A stretch of DNA of 64,000 nucleotides from Piper betle (GCA_033002965.1 JAURVB010004750.1:1-64000), one strand, 5' to 3'. Positions 20,801-33,775 are shown, counted from the first letter of the stretch. Numbers and translations: made by a program. Notes: generated by a model from the sequence alone, not told the origin.

Positions 20801-21002
20801 GGTGGACCCCGTGGATGTGGTGGGCAAGCTAAGGAAGAACTGGCCCACAGATATCATCTCTGTGGGCCCAGCAAAGGAGGTCAAGAAGGAAGGAGATGAA
20901 AGGAAGAAAGAGGTTTACATTTGTCCTCCTAATTATGTGAGTGCTCCGCACTATTATGCACACACCATGGATGAGAATCCAAATGCTTGTGTTGTATCCT
21001 AA
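17883..21002 (+). CDS. HIPP: heavy-metal-associated isoprenylated plant protein (HIPP)
   Basis: Three exons: 17883-17888 (MK), 18610-18685, 20746-21002, joined by GT-AG introns (phase 0, then phase 1), giving 112 residues. One HMA fold spans residues 2-68 (KVVYKLDITDITAKQKAMKA, then VDFIAIDMDTKTLTVIGLVD and PVDVVGKLRKNW). A short charged linker (KEVKKEGDERKKE) and a Pro/Tyr-rich tail lead to the C-terminal CaaX box CVVS, the signal for farnesylation and membrane attachment. The CxxC metal-binding pair of classical HMA domains is absent, as in the HIPP clade that starts MKK. An in-frame ATG at 17820 would add 21 residues (MQLLGRIRSSRSGRGQ...); I prefer 17883 because family members start there. 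Intron 2 (2.06 kb) is swollen by a Helitron. Family roles are metal homeostasis and stress or pathogen response; the substrate is unknown here. Confidence 0.9.
20155..20233. repeat. 30-bp tandem repeat inside the Helitron
   Basis: Two exact copies of a unit starting GAACTCTTGAGTCCATAGTT (20155-20184, 20185-20214) and a partial third. A diverged copy at about 20270 (GAACTATTCAGCCCATAGTT) lies at the end of the ATPase fragment, so the repeat seems to have grown from that captured exon. Confidence 0.85.
20235..20525 (-). pseudogene. P-type ATPase fragment (P3B, Mg-transporting-like) captured by Helitron
   Basis: The minus strand reads PRVSVILETKLQRRN, then WKIVVTKGALEEVQNVC. After a one-base frameshift it continues CNCFSMEHVNKGIIPFLS and SEDRQRILPIGQELGNYGL. 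VSVILE, KGALEEV and the following helix match the nucleotide-binding (N) domain around the KGA motif of P-type ATPases. The spacing and EEVxxVC most resemble the MgtA-like P3B group. The phosphorylation loop DKTGT, membrane segments and the hinge are absent. The frameshift and the isolated context mean it is a captured gene piece. Family is confident; subgroup is less so. Confidence 0.6.
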
Positions 21003-22792
21003 TTATTAATTTTTCTTTACATACATTTCCATGCCTAGGCAAGCTAGCTAAAAGTTTATAGTTTATTTTGTTTATGTATGCTTCATGTACGTGTCTATGT
21101 ATGAAAAAAGTGTTCAATTTTGACAATGGTAAGTATATGTATAAAGATAATCATTTGTACGATACTACCAAAAAATATGGCTTTTGGCCACGATACGCCA
21201 TTGAGCATGTTTAAGATTGACGTTGGTTATACTCCCGTAAGAAAAATAATATCCATAGTATAATTATAAAAACAGTGAAATAATATCTTAAATGTGATAA
21301 ACTCATAGCTATACAATCCATAAATTATATTGCTGTAAAATATATATACTTTTGAGATATTTTTAAAAATTTTTAAAATTATTTCGTGGGCTATATTTGA
21401 TGTGGGCAAAATTGCATATATTTGCCGAGGTCCTGCCTGTTATTAATTCAGAAATATTTTTTATTATGGTATGTTTGTTTGGCATTAAAATAACGTAAAT
21501 GACATGAATATTTTAAAATAGGCAACCTCATGTTTGAGTACTCCCTTAAGTACTTCATTTAAACAAAGCAAGTATAATTAAACATCAATTATAAGGTAAG
21601 AATACCTACAAAGAAAACAGGGTTCTCAAGTGTTAATCGAATCATGACAAGTACTATCCAACAATTGAAGTTGAGAAGAAAACATGAAGAAATTAGCGAC
21701 CCAAAAATTGGTTCTTCATGTAAAAAATTCTTTGAAGAGATTCGTAGTGATGAACTTGGATCTTCGTCGACAATATATTCGTCAATGAAACCTTATTTTT
21801 ATAGTGGTGAAGATAAACTGATCAAAAGCTACGTTGCATCAATTATTTATTACTTTTGTGATACAAAATTTCCAAAACTGATCAAGTACGCTTGTGAATA
21901 ATTTGAGGGAAAAGTATAAGTGAATGGACAGGTGGGTTCCCCAACACGTCGACTTATCTTTTATAGGCTTCAAATTATTTGGTCGGTTCAAATCTAGGCC
22001 CATATCACCGTCATGATTTAACAGAGGAAAAGGCCATTCTCAAAGCCAAGAAAATTATCAACTTGTATAAATAGTTTCCGATCATAGATTGTACTAGCTC
22101 ATATCAATAATGTCATTTATTTAATGGATGTTGAATTTTACAACATTAATGACAAGTTTAGACTAATTAACCAAAGCAATAAGAAATTCAGACTCAGATT
22201 ATGAAAACGAAAGTCACGATCATATAACTATTTAGAAAGGAAATATTTCGCTGTTAACGGTCTTGACGGGAAATTTGTCGGTCGGATGAGGTACAGTACG
22301 ACACCGGCACAATAAAATAAAGTTTTTTTGAGGTCCAGTACGAAAGCTTTTTTGTACACGATTATTGCGAGTTTTTTATAGATCCGCATAAGTTGTCAAT
22401 TCGCCACATTGGAACCATTTTTTATTTCACTTCTGATCGAGGCACCGGCTTTATTTTGCCCCATTTGCCTCTAAATTTTTACTCTGGGTAGCAGACTATG
22501 GCCCTGTTAGAGTTGTTGAGTTAGTTTAATTCATAACTCAGATTCAAGAAACCCAGCAGGTCTGAAGACCCAAGTAGTTATCACTAAAGAACTACCTATT
22601 AAACATCCTTAATAACAGTTTTGAAGTTTTAATAAGAGATGGGCATTTTTACCTATATATATTTAGTAGCTCATTAGGTCTTAAAATCAATATTGTCGAT
22701 AAGATCTCAGAACTAAATATTTTTCATGTCTTTTACCTTCTCGAAAAGCGAAAAAAACACAAGGTCAGCTCATTTGTCTTGAATATACATTA
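21003..22792. other. 3' flank of HIPP and intergenic sequence
   Basis: AT-rich with no recognised gene. A plus-strand frame at 21644-21901 (85 codons, MTSTIQQLKLRRKHEEISDP...) has protein-like composition, but I do not recognise it and there are no flanking splice signals I would trust. Confidence 0.45.
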
Positions 22793-24036
22793 TGTCAAAC
22801 AAGACTTCTTTGTCTTAGTATTTGCACGTCCTCAAAACGGATCCAACGTACTTAACATTATATCGAACAAAATTAATGCTTTTTATTTTCGTCACACGTT
22901 CTTACTCCTCAAAGCTGATGACTCGTGCTGGTGTCAACCGCTCCCAAGAACATGCTAACAATGTATCACGGGAACTTTGAGTTTCATATTGTTTCATATT
23001 ATATGTCTAATTGTTAGTCTTTTACTTAGTAATAGGTTTCATTATAGTCTATTTTGAATTTTATTTTCGGATCATAGGACTTGTCAAGTGGCTCTTTATC
23101 AGCCCCCACTTAACATGGGCAATTTAGATGTATTTTACTTTCGGGATTAATAACTCTTGATGAGGAGATCTTTCAAGCTGTTTTCGAACTAAGATCTACC
23201 GTAAGTTGACTTTAGACTTATTGTATAAATCCCTTTTTAGGTTTATATATAGTTTGATTGAATTTTCAGTGAGACGAGAAATGATGAAACCGACTCGCAT
23301 ATACCATGAACGGGTGCACGTGTGAGTCATAGTGGGCTCTGTATTAGTGAGAGGGTTGTTTAAATTTCGAGGGATCCTGATAACTCCGTATTTTGAGTTT
23401 CCTCACATTCAGAAAAACATAGACGTTTATGGGTACTGTTTACTACAGTGCACGTTCGGACATGTAATTTAAAAGGGTAGTAAAGGGCCAAGAGATATAT
23501 AGATGAAAAGAGAGGGCTTAGGATACACTCTTAGTCCCAAGTCATAATAAAAATGAGAAAATACTGAAAGAGGCATCTATAGTCAGTTAAGGATGTTACC
23601 GGGTCTGCAACTTGGTGGCTCCTCAGTAAATGCCCTTATTGAGAGTTCACTGGAAGTATATAATGCTTTTCTTTTAATAAGAGTTATCTCTTATTTGACA
23701 GTTTGATATTTAGTTATTTTCTGGACCAATGACATTTATTACTGACGGTTTTCATATTATATATGCAAGTTTTATGATCCTGAGTCAGCTTTGGTTGAAG
23801 GATAGTTAAATGCTACACATACTTGAGCTCAACACGGTTATTTTCTTTCATACTTTATTTATATTTGATGAATTTTCACGCTTATTTGGTAATATTTTCA
23901 TTCTCGAGACGCTAAGATGATTGCTTCGATATATATTTTTGATCGAGTCTTATAGGTTAGGAGCTTTAAACATTACTTGACTTGATTGTAACATTTCTGA
24001 TTCAGTACTTAAGTGAACCAAAATTGGGGTGTTACA
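22793..24036 (+). repeat. solo LTR of the large LTR family (about 1.24 kb copy)
   Basis: Ends ...ATTGGGGTGTTACA at 24036 and starts TGTCAAAC at 22793. CATTA flanks it on both sides (22788-22792 and 24037-24041), a 5-bp target duplication. It shares landmarks with the copy at 41.85-44.69 kb: GGATCCTGATAACTCCGTAT, TTACTGACGGTTTT, and a conserved TATA box TGTATAAATCCC (23223). It lacks the GC-rich 5' part of that copy, so it is internally deleted or belongs to a shorter subfamily. The left boundary rests mainly on the target duplication. Confidence 0.6.
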
Positions 24037-24601
24037 CATTAAGTACGCAACTTGACTCGAAAATATAGGGTTTACGTTCAACTATATTAGATTCAGTCTA
24101 GGAGTTTAGGTTTTTAATAGTACCTGCTTCATATTTGGTTTGGGTTTAGGCCTCAAAGGATCCGATCCTAATAAGGATCTAAACAGGAAAAATATTTAAT
24201 TTTTTTAAAAAAATTTAGTCTTTTTATATAATATTTATTTTTGTATATGCAATATATCATCTAAAATACATTATCTTTAATACAAATAAGAATAATTACC
24301 ATAGAATATTTTAATTTTTGTGTATTCTTATATAAATGTATATAATATATTTATTATTGGTTTAGGTTCTTCTGATTTGAATATAAGTACTTGTGTGCAT
24401 ATTTGGGCTAAGTCGAGTTGGATTCAAGTCTTGCAAAATTGACCTGCTAACAACACTATATATGAATTTATACCTAAAAGTTAATGATGACCCACTAGCA
24501 TGGATGACCTCCCCAAAACGAATCACTCGTGATGGTGTCGACTGCTTCGAAATATACTCCCATTATTTCTAAGAACCCTAAGTTCTTTCCTTGTTATATA
24601 G

Positions 24602-25025
24602 TAGCAATGGGTTCGGTTTGGATATGGATTGGATATGACCTTACTTGAATCTGGCCCAAATCCAAAAATCCAACCCCAAATTATGCCCATTTTATTTACC
24701 ATATTTATATCCGACACAAATTCAGAGAACCCAAATTTGACATGAATCTAACTCAATTGACTAAAATAATATAAATAATATAAATTTAAATATAAAATAG
24801 ATTAAAAATAATAAAAAATATATTATTTTTAATATAATTTTATTAATTATCACCTATTTGAATCGGATTTGGGTTGGATCACAAAAATTCATATCCGATC
24901 AGAATATTTTTTTATATATTATATATCCGAAAAGCCCGAATTTAAATCCAAACTATTTTGGATCCAATATAAACAAGATTTGGATCAGATTTGCATATAT
25001 GGGATATCTAAACCCATCCCTATTG
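24602..25025. mobile_element. hAT-like MITE (about 424 bp)
   Basis: Left end TAGCAATGGGTTCGGTTTGG and the reverse complement of the right end CAATAGGGATGGGTTTAGAT share ATGGGTT...GATAT. Flanks TTATATAG (24594-24601) and TTATATTT (25026-25033) agree at six of eight positions, as expected for an aged 8-bp hAT duplication. The interior is very AT-rich, with no coding. Confidence 0.5.
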
Positions 25026-25075
25026 TTATATTTTGTTGCAAGAGAACGAACCTTGGGGACAATTGACATAGGTAT

Positions 25076-27502
25076 TGTAACACCCCGATTTTGGTTCACC
25101 TATGAACCAAATCACAAATGTTATGATCGAGTCGAATCATGTTTAAAGTTGTCGGTCGGTACGACTCGATCAATGAAATACATCAAAACAACCCTCTTGG
25201 TGTCATGAAAATAGAAGAAATTGTTAAACATGTATCAAACACATCAAATATAAATAAAACCAATAAAGTAAATAACTGTGTTGAGCTCAAGTGTGTGTAA
25301 CATTTATCTGTCCTTCCGCTAAAGTCAGTATTTGCAAGACGTACATATATTATATGAAAAAAAGTCAGTAACGAGTGTTACTGGTTCGAAAAATAACTAA
25401 TATAAGTTGTCAAATAGGTATTCCATTACCCTCAGAAACTTATGAAACTTCAAGATTTCCTCACACTGGGCGATAAGCAAACATACTTAAGCAATTGCCG
25501 GCTTGCATTCACGGGTCATAATCATATTCATAAATACATACATATAGTGGTTACGCCCTCACACCTTCTATATCACCCGCCATGGTGCTTGAGAGGCAAA
25601 GGGAACAGTTAAGTTAGTGCCACATATTCTAAAAATGAGCTACATTACGTAGTACCATTATACACTGCACTACCTCATGGTTTGAAGGAATACTAGTGCG
25701 ATTCATATATATCTTGAAGGAATACTACTGCGATTCATATATATCTCCATACAACTCACTCTCTTATTCGTGAAATCCATAAAAAATACACGTATTCATA
25801 TAATAGGCTTAGAACAAAGGCTTGTATCATATATTTCTAGAGCATCAATTCAAAAACCAACAAGCGATCACATCCTTATAGTTTTATTAAACATGGGTAG
25901 AAAATACGGCTAAATGGCCCGACATCGGAGGGATCTGATAAAACACTGCTGATGCCGCCCTATGTATAAAACACGATAAAACTCGACACGCAAGGAGTCA
26001 AGTAGAGAGAAAGAGTCCTACGGACATGTGGTTCAAACTTCAAGCATATCTGCACATCTACGGCGAGCTCAGACTCCAAAACCTACATCGGAACCTACTA
26101 CTAAGTAAAATACTAACATCTATATATAATGCATGCTCATGGTGTGTTCTCATATCATCAATGCATCCTAATAAATAAGATTACCCTAAATAACCATACT
26201 ACTAAACATACAACATGTAAGTCGAAACATAATAAAGAAAATAACTAATAACAAATAATAAATAAATACATAGATACAATCATGAATAAATAGATAGATA
26301 ATAAATACATAAAAACAATCAATACTCTAAGGCTGAAGGTGTGGCGGAGGCTGCGGTTGGTCGCGATCAAATGATGGGAGGACGGGGAACGGTGTCCATC
26401 CCGGGAAGAGCAGCAGTGTCCATCCCGGGAAAAGGTCAACGGAGGTACGGCTGGGGTTGCCACTGGTCAGGATCGGTAGGGGGCGTCAAGGCGGATCTGG
26501 TGGTGGTGATGATCGGCGGAGTCTGGCCATGAGATGGCCGGAAAACAGCAAGAAAAGGTGGCGGATCACCGCCAAGTGTGGCGACATAGCCGGTGGTGAT
26601 CGCGGCTGCGGTGGAGAATGATGTCGTTCCCAAATCGTAGATCTCGGCAAGGGGAAGCTGTTGGAGTGGTCAGATTGGCGTCGCTGGAAAACGGCCTAAA
26701 AGGGTGGTGCCGGCGGCGGAAAATGACACGTAAAACACAATTGTTGTCGGCTTCCGCGGCAGCCCTGATGGCGATGGTGGCTATAGATGGGTAGCTGGCC
26801 TAGAGATGGTCGCGGCAGTACTGAAGGTGTAGCCGGAGGGATGGGGTGTCGCCGGTGGTGAGCCGAAGTGGTGGCGGCATAGTGGTGGATATTTTCCAAA
26901 TTGTGGAACTCTGGAAATCAATGGGTGGAGATAAGGCTGAGTGGACGGCCCAGATTTTGCCATGTGGCACGATTCGGACGTCTGACAACTTGTGCCCTAG
27001 TAGGGCCCACCTTGGGGTATATACAATATATATATATAGATGGAAGTTTGAATTGAGACTGTCCTACTCGAGTCCTAAAAGTGACTTTATAGGTGGGAAT
27101 CGAGACAAGAAAAGTAAATGGGCACCGAAACCCTAAATGAAATTAAGATGGGCCCATAGGGCCACAATCGATTGCTTGGAATTTCTTATGCTGCATGCAA
27201 ATAATGTACCTATAAAATTCCAAACGGATACTAAATGCAGGGACGACCTAGATCTAGGCCTAAAATCCTCGCTAAAATATACAAACAAATCAGTATACCT
27301 AAGTGCACACTAATAACTCATGATCTTATTATCTGTATGTTGAGCATACTCAGCCACTATAATATGCTCATACGGCCATGTAGGCCTATACTCATAATCT
27401 AAAAACTAGTCTAGCTCGAGTTCCCTCGTTGCAAATCGAGATTGCTCAAACTGGAGAAAACTAAAATCGGGTAAAACCCTAAGCCGAAATTGGGATTTTG
27501 CA
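25076..27502 (-). repeat. solo LTR of the large LTR family, minus orientation (2.43 kb)
   Basis: The plus-strand left edge TGTAACACCCCGATTTTGGT is the reverse complement of the family's 3' end. The right edge ...TTGGGATTTTGCA is the counterpart of the family start TGTAAAACCC. Flanks GGTAT (25071-25075) and GGTGT (27503-27507) give a 5-bp duplication with one change. It contains CAGTAACGAGTGTTACTGG and, at 26.3-27.0 kb, a GC-rich block equivalent to 42.3-42.96 kb; its proline/arginine-rich open frames are not genes. Confidence 0.7.
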
Positions 27503-28740
27503 GGTGTTGACCACTCCGCAGATTGTATCTACATTGCATTCTACAACACAAAAGTTACCTATCTATTAATTATAATCTATAGTATAAACTTATCTTTTTT
27601 TGTTAAAAAATATGCATATATACATCAATGTTAATGAAGTATACACATTTGGTCTTACAATAATAAGTTTCATATTTTTAAAATTTTAGCAAAATGTGTA
27701 CCTATGCACGAACAAACCCCTTACACACATAACTTTATCTTATGCGGATGATCAAAAGAAATGTTACCCTTTTGCCGAATACATGTAGAGTTATATTATC
27801 TCATAGAAAGCTAATTATTTATTTAATAAAATTAATCTAATGATATACACGCCAACAACGAGTTTATATTTTATGGTCATGCAACCATACATAGTTTCCT
27901 GGTTAGATGTCCATCATCGAACACATGTTTTGGGGCTGTGCTTCTCCTCGACCGAAAATGAAGCCTTGCCCTTAGAATCATGGTTTAAAAATTTGAAACT
28001 CGAACTCGATTTGGCATGTGATGGGGTGGAGTTGACTTGTCTCCAAGCCAACTCAAAGTCATTTACATCAAAGTTTTAATTGTGTAAATAAATAACTTCA
28101 TGAAATTTGTACATATTACTCTTTTGACCATTGGAATTGATAAATAAATGATTTAATTTAATTAAAAATATTAGTTTAACTAAGCTAAAAGGAAAATAAT
28201 ATGTTTTGATACTGTTTATGACATAACTTAGAGAGTCATCCATGTAGTTTGACTTACCAAACCATCGAGTCGAGTCGACTCGGAGAGTTTTTGATGTGAA
28301 AAAGGAGTTTTCAAACTAAAGTTGGATCACAGGTCGTCTTTTTCCATATGCACATCCTCAACGGGAAGTATGCACATGCAAGATATACACACTGCTAGCA
28401 ATAGCTCAAACATATAAAAATGTAAATTAATCGCCAAACCGAGCACCACATGAAGTTACCGATCAGGCCTTATAATGGTGTTAGGCTCTCATACATCACG
28501 CGTGCATAGAATATCAGAAAATCATACCATATGTATAAGGCCTAGGAAGGGCTAATAAATAATGCTAAAATGACTTTTGATCTAAATCTCATGTTTTAAA
28601 AATTTACATCAAAGGATCTCAACCTTGAAGTTTTATTTATTCAAAATACATAATATGATAGCCCGTAAATAGTGAGATCTAATTAAAGGTCACTAACTAC
28701 ATCTTACAATATCAATCAAAACTGTGATAGAGCCAAACAA
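27503..28740. other. no gene recognised
   Basis: AT-rich. A plus-strand 79-codon frame (27840-28079) has no known motif. Around 28260 there is a GAGTCGAGTCGACTCGGAG palindromic patch similar in wording to 59.3 kb. Confidence 0.4.
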
Positions 28741-28744
28741 CAAA

Positions 28745-30500
28745 TCAATCAGAGAGGAGTCCTAACGGTCCTGTGAGGCAAAATGATAGACTACTAATAA
28801 AACCTTGAATGATGTGTGCATGCAATGACATGCAAACAAACATAGATGTAGCAAATGGCATGGCATGTAACGGCATAAAATTAAACAAACCACATCTCAC
28901 AACAATCACATCACGTTCACATGCTAAGCATGACAATAATTGCATGAGATTCTGAAAAATCAATAAAGATGAAGAAACGAAGATATTAGTTCGTTACGAA
29001 ATTATTTCTAGGATTCAACCCGTGCACTTATATCCAACAAGAGATATCAAAATTCTCGGAGAATTCTTGGCAATGTAATTGAGATGCCTAACATGCTAAT
29101 TGAGAATAATATCTCTGTAGAATTATGAAAAGTAACTTAAGATTTTAGGTCAATTATTTAATTTTAATCCCGGCGATAATTTTGTCACAACGACTTTAAT
29201 GCATTGAACTTGAAAAATCTCGCGCCACACCAACCTGTGCAAGTGAGTTAAAGATTATCAATATTAAAATAATCTTACATCATTTAGTTAATTAAGATCA
29301 TTTAGTTAATTAAGATCATTAAGTTAATTATCAATCAACTTAAGATTTATATGTCATGATCATTTTACAAACAAGTTTGAGTTAAAATATTAATATTTTA
29401 ACTATTTAATTTATCAATCAATTAGGCAAGCAAAATGATATCGCCTGAACACGGCCGAAAAGTGCAAAGTTTTAATCATTTTAAAGTTCCAACTGTCATT
29501 AGGTAGATTTAGTTAGAAGATTTTACATATTTAGGACAACGAAAATATTTTATTGCATTTTATCAACCAAAATACCTCAATTAATAAAAAACATATTTTT
29601 ATCACAAAATCAATGAAAAAATTACTAGATCTATATGAGGCAATGATGATATAGTTATCTACATGCCTAATTACGAAGATTTACCTGCAAATAACCATGG
29701 ATCTTGTCTAAAACAAAAAGAATGGGGGAGGAAGGAGTGTACCACGATAAGGAGGGGAAGAGAAGGAGGAAGAGGAGGGAAAAGGGGACCCAAATGGCGG
29801 TGCGACGACCCATGATAGCAGCGGCGACCAAGGAGAAAAATGAAGGAGGAGGGAGGGGGACAGCCAGCAAGGGGGAAAGAAGAGGTTGAAGGGAAGGGAG
29901 GGGAAAAGGAAGAGGGGAGGATGGGAGGAGGGGAGAAGGGAAGAAGGGGAAAGGAAAGGATGCGAGAACAGAAGAGAAGAGGGAGGAAGGAGGAAGAGAG
30001 AGAGGGGGGGGAGGACGAGGAGGGAGGAGAAGAAAAGGATAGAAGAGAAAAGAGGGAAGGAAAGAAAAGGAAAAAAGAAAAGGGGAAGGTAGAAAAGGGG
30101 AAAAGGAAAAAGGAAGGAGGGAGAGAAATGAGAAAATAAAAGAAAATAGAGAAAATAAAAAAAGATAAAAAGGTCAGGGAATTAGAGAGAGAGGAGAGAG
30201 AGATATACTCGAAATGCATACAATACAACTCTAAGCCTAATGCGACCTAAATGCACTGCACACACAAAACAGACATGAACACATCCCTAATCTACACAAC
30301 ATAACTGAACAAAATATAAGTCAACGATTTGGCAATTGTCGCTAATAGGAAAACTCAACTGTTGATGCGCCCAATGCCCAATGTTGAAGCCCAAAACAAC
30401 ACACATGGATCATCGTAGTGCCATACCAATCAAACCAGACAGACCACATGCTACTTGGACTGATCCAACATCAAATCACAGTAAAACACCTGGCCGATTG
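28745..30500. repeat. dispersed repeat family B, copy 1
   Basis: Parallels 49.92-51.56 kb in order and strand: TGTGTGCATGCAATGACATG against TGTGTGCAATGCCATGAAGA; GGATTCAACCCGTGCACTTA against GGATTCAACTAGCATACTTA; the purine-rich block after 29.7/50.8 kb; and TTTGGCAATTGTCGCTAATA against CTTGGCAATTGGGCTGATGG. Probably part of a long-terminal-repeat element; ends not resolved, no coding. Confidence 0.55.
29700..30215. repeat. long purine (A/G) tract
   Basis: Roughly 500 bp in which the plus strand is almost entirely A and G (GGAGGAAGAGGAGGGAAAAG style). The opposite strand's open frame is Ser/Pro/Phe-rich because of this composition and is not a gene. Confidence 0.85.
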
Positions 30501-30739
30501 GCCAGGTTCACATGAAGTATGTGGTTAATTCTAAAGGGGTGTATATTTTTTCTAATAAATATTACACTCTTTTTAAAGGGTGTGTACCATTTTTAAATGA
30601 TATGCATCCCTTGTAAGGTGTTTTTCTCGGTACCTAGTCTAGCAAGACATGTAAATATACCTGTTAAGGTTGAGAGGTTAGAAGGAATACATCAGAAGAG
30701 GCTAATGTACAACCTGTTTAATTTCAACTAAACCATGGG

Positions 30740-32345
30740 GATGTACAACCTGTACTCCTTGTTCTTTTTCCTTTTGCACAAATCAACAAGTAGAATAAAT
30801 TGTCAAACAAATTTTCATCCATATGCATAATCTCAATATTATGCCACAATAACAAATATCTCCAATATGACAGTTTTCAAAAGATACATTTCCTTCGCCA
30901 ATTGTGAGTATTTCCAAAATGAGGAAGTCTTTCATCACTTTTCAAGTATGACCCATATTTTACTTTTGGCAATGTAGCTACTCTTAATTTGGTCTCCTCA
31001 CCGATTAATATTGGTGGTAGTCCTTTTTCAACTTTTTTAAAAAAATTGTTGTCCTTGCTGTCTAAATTGGTGATTTAGAGGAATACATCGTCAGTGACAT
31101 TCAAACCTGCAAGGTTTGCCAAAGTTTTGCAAACAGAAATCTTTCGTATTTTCCATACAAATAGGGCAAGCAATTCTACCATGGGTGCTCCATCTAAATT
31201 AAAATTTCTTAAGTCAAGAAATCATTAATTATCCACAACAAAGCTGCTTGTATATAACAATTTTTTCATAGTGAAACATCGTACGTCTCAATACTATCGA
31301 CCTATAACAATTTCAAGTCATCTATAAAAGGTCTAATATATACATCAATATTCTGACTAGGCTTGTCTCTTCTAGGAAGGAGCAAAGATAAGAACAAAAA
31401 TGGAAATGTCATGCACATCGACGATGCTAAATTATAAATAGTGATAATGATCGGCCATATAGAATGCGACTTTGCTGAATACCCAAATGGATTAAAACCA
31501 TCTAGACATAAGCCTAATCTTACATTGCGTGGATCTAAAGCAAATGAGAAATGACACCTATCAAAATATTTTCATGCCTTACTATGTGAAGGGTGAGTCA
31601 TTACCCCAGGGACCCATGGATTCTTTACATGCCAAGACATATGTTCAACGGTCTTTTGCGACATTTATAATCTTTGTAATCTTAGAATAATAGGAAGATA
31701 TTGCAACACTTTAGCTACAACTCATTTCTTTGACGACCATCTTGATTTTGTGTTATATATCTTTGGGCTTTGCAGTGTAAACATTCTTGTAAATGTAATG
31801 TCTCCTTATAAAACAATATGCACTCGTTGGGACATACATATACTTTTCTATTGTCATTCCTAACTTCTTTATCAATTTCTTTGAATAATAAAAAGGGGCT
31901 GGTAACTTGTTCTATCTTAACAAAACACTTCTCATAAATGAAACAAATTCATCAAATGTTATTTGGAAAACATTGTGACTTGTTTTTATATTTAATAACC
32001 TTGCACTGGTATATAAATGAGATGCATAGTCACAACCCAGATACTATTTTTGATCTTCTTGTCAAAAGAGATCATAAAATGCTTATGCATCCGAATTAAG
32101 TTGTTCAACAGTAGAATCATTGTGTTCTGTCAACTGATAAGGAGACTCAAACTATGGACCAGCACATCATATGCCACCCTCATAAAACCTAAATTATCCT
32201 CATCAATTACACTTGAACTCACTCTTCCAAACTCATAAAATGAAGATACGAACAATGAACTCTCACCATGAGAGGTCCATATATAATATGTAGGCATAGA
32301 TCCATGATAATACATATGTTGCTTGACATCATCTAGTTCCATACT
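30740..32345 (-). pseudogene. CACTA transposase (Tnp2/TNPD), decayed
   Basis: Minus-strand Tnp2 signatures in order: MELDDVKQHMYYHGSMPTYY (transposase-associated domain, about 32340), a C/H-rich block with CPNECILFYKE and CKAQRY (about 31.8 kb), RLGLCLDGFNPFG (about 31.5 kb, the family's DGFNPF motif), RRDKPSQNIDVYIRPFIDDL (about 31.3 kb), DGAPMVELLA (about 31.15 kb) and HNWRRKCIF...LLLWHNIEIMHMDENLFD (about 30.8 kb, matching RHNLDVMHIEKNV). Stops and frameshifts interrupt every part. Confidence 0.8.
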
Positions 32346-33299
32346 CTACCGATTGACACATTGATTGCACAGACAAAGAATTTTCAAATTACCAACAATT
32401 TCTTAATGCGAGAATGCAAAATCTCAAATCCTCATTCATAATCTGGACATAAAATTATTCCTACTATCTTGCTTTTATACATCTAATCATGCCCATTTAT
32501 ATTCATTATCACGTATACTAATCACCAAAAACAATTAAATTCAGATGTTTGTGATACAATAACATGCATCAGTGTCTATATTTTTATGTAAAATGCATTT
32601 ACGTAATACTTGGAAATTTATTGTTTTACATGATTATGAATTACAACTATGACAAATTAAAATTTTAATTATGAAGTCATAGTGTTCCACTCAACTCAAA
32701 ACTAATCAAGTCAATAAAAATACTAAGTATTGTATTTGATCTTGTGGAATTATATTGCTTAACTATACTTAAAATTAATCGACTAGAAAATCACTAATTT
32801 TAGTACCAGTACATATAGATTTAAATTATTGCTTAATATTTTCTTAAAATTCAAATATCAACTTTAAGTAGGGTGTCATCGTATTAATTCAATAATTAAT
32901 TTATACATCTATTGTCAATCATCACAAAAAAATCTTTATTTTAATAACTAATTTTACTCATGAATTTAAAGAAATTAAATATAATCTTGCTAATAATACT
33001 ATCATAATAATTATCCTAAATCTTATATATAAACAACATAAAAATAAAATTTCAAACATAAACAAATTAATGGGTTTTAAACAATTCCAAACACACTCAT
33101 TTTAATATAAATCCAAAATAATAATCTAATAACAAAATAAACCTAATTAGCACAATGATACTAATTAACAATCTAACAACAAAATTTATCATAATATTAA
33201 ACAACATACATTTAACAACAATTAACAAACAACAACAATCGATAAAAAAATTACTAATTAACATATTTATTCCAAAAAATTAAACTTTTAAAACAATCA

Positions 33300-33775
33300 T
33301 TTTATACCAAAATAATTTGTGTGGGTGATGAGCGGCAGCGACATAATGCTTGGGTATGGGGTGGCTTCAACCCCCTTTATTTTTAACTATATTCAAATGT
33401 TTGTGACCGCAAGCCCGATCAAAATATTAGTTATAGAATTTTCAACTTTTTTGGACCACATACACAACCATAAATTCATTTTTAAATGATTAAGTTTCAC
33501 AATGAAACTTAGTGACCATTATGCAACCGTTATATGTGGTTGCAACTATATTGCAACCGTATGTAGCATCCTCAAATTACAGTTTCAAAAAGCCGGTCAC
33601 TAAATTTGTCACTAACCAGTTACTAAACCATAAATGTATTCTGCGACCTTCCCCGTCGTCACAAAGCGGTCGTATATTTTACCTATTTCAAAATGGTCAC
33701 AATGCGGCAGCATTTTTGCGACCACGAAAAGAAAATTTTGATCATTGATGATCGATTTTCTACTAGTAGGATAAT
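33300..33775 (-). mobile_element. 5' subterminal region and end of the CACTA element
   Basis: The minus strand begins CTACTAGTAGAAAATCG (about 33773) and is followed by arrays of GTGACC/TTGCAACC/GTCGCA words. It lies upstream of the Tnp2 remnant in the right orientation. The opposite terminus was not located left of 30.7 kb; 32.35-33.30 kb between is AT-rich with nothing else recognised. Confidence 0.55.

Noticed and set aside
29671..30228. 185-codon minus-strand Ser/Pro/Phe frame
   Set aside because: Pure consequence of the purine tract on the opposite strand.
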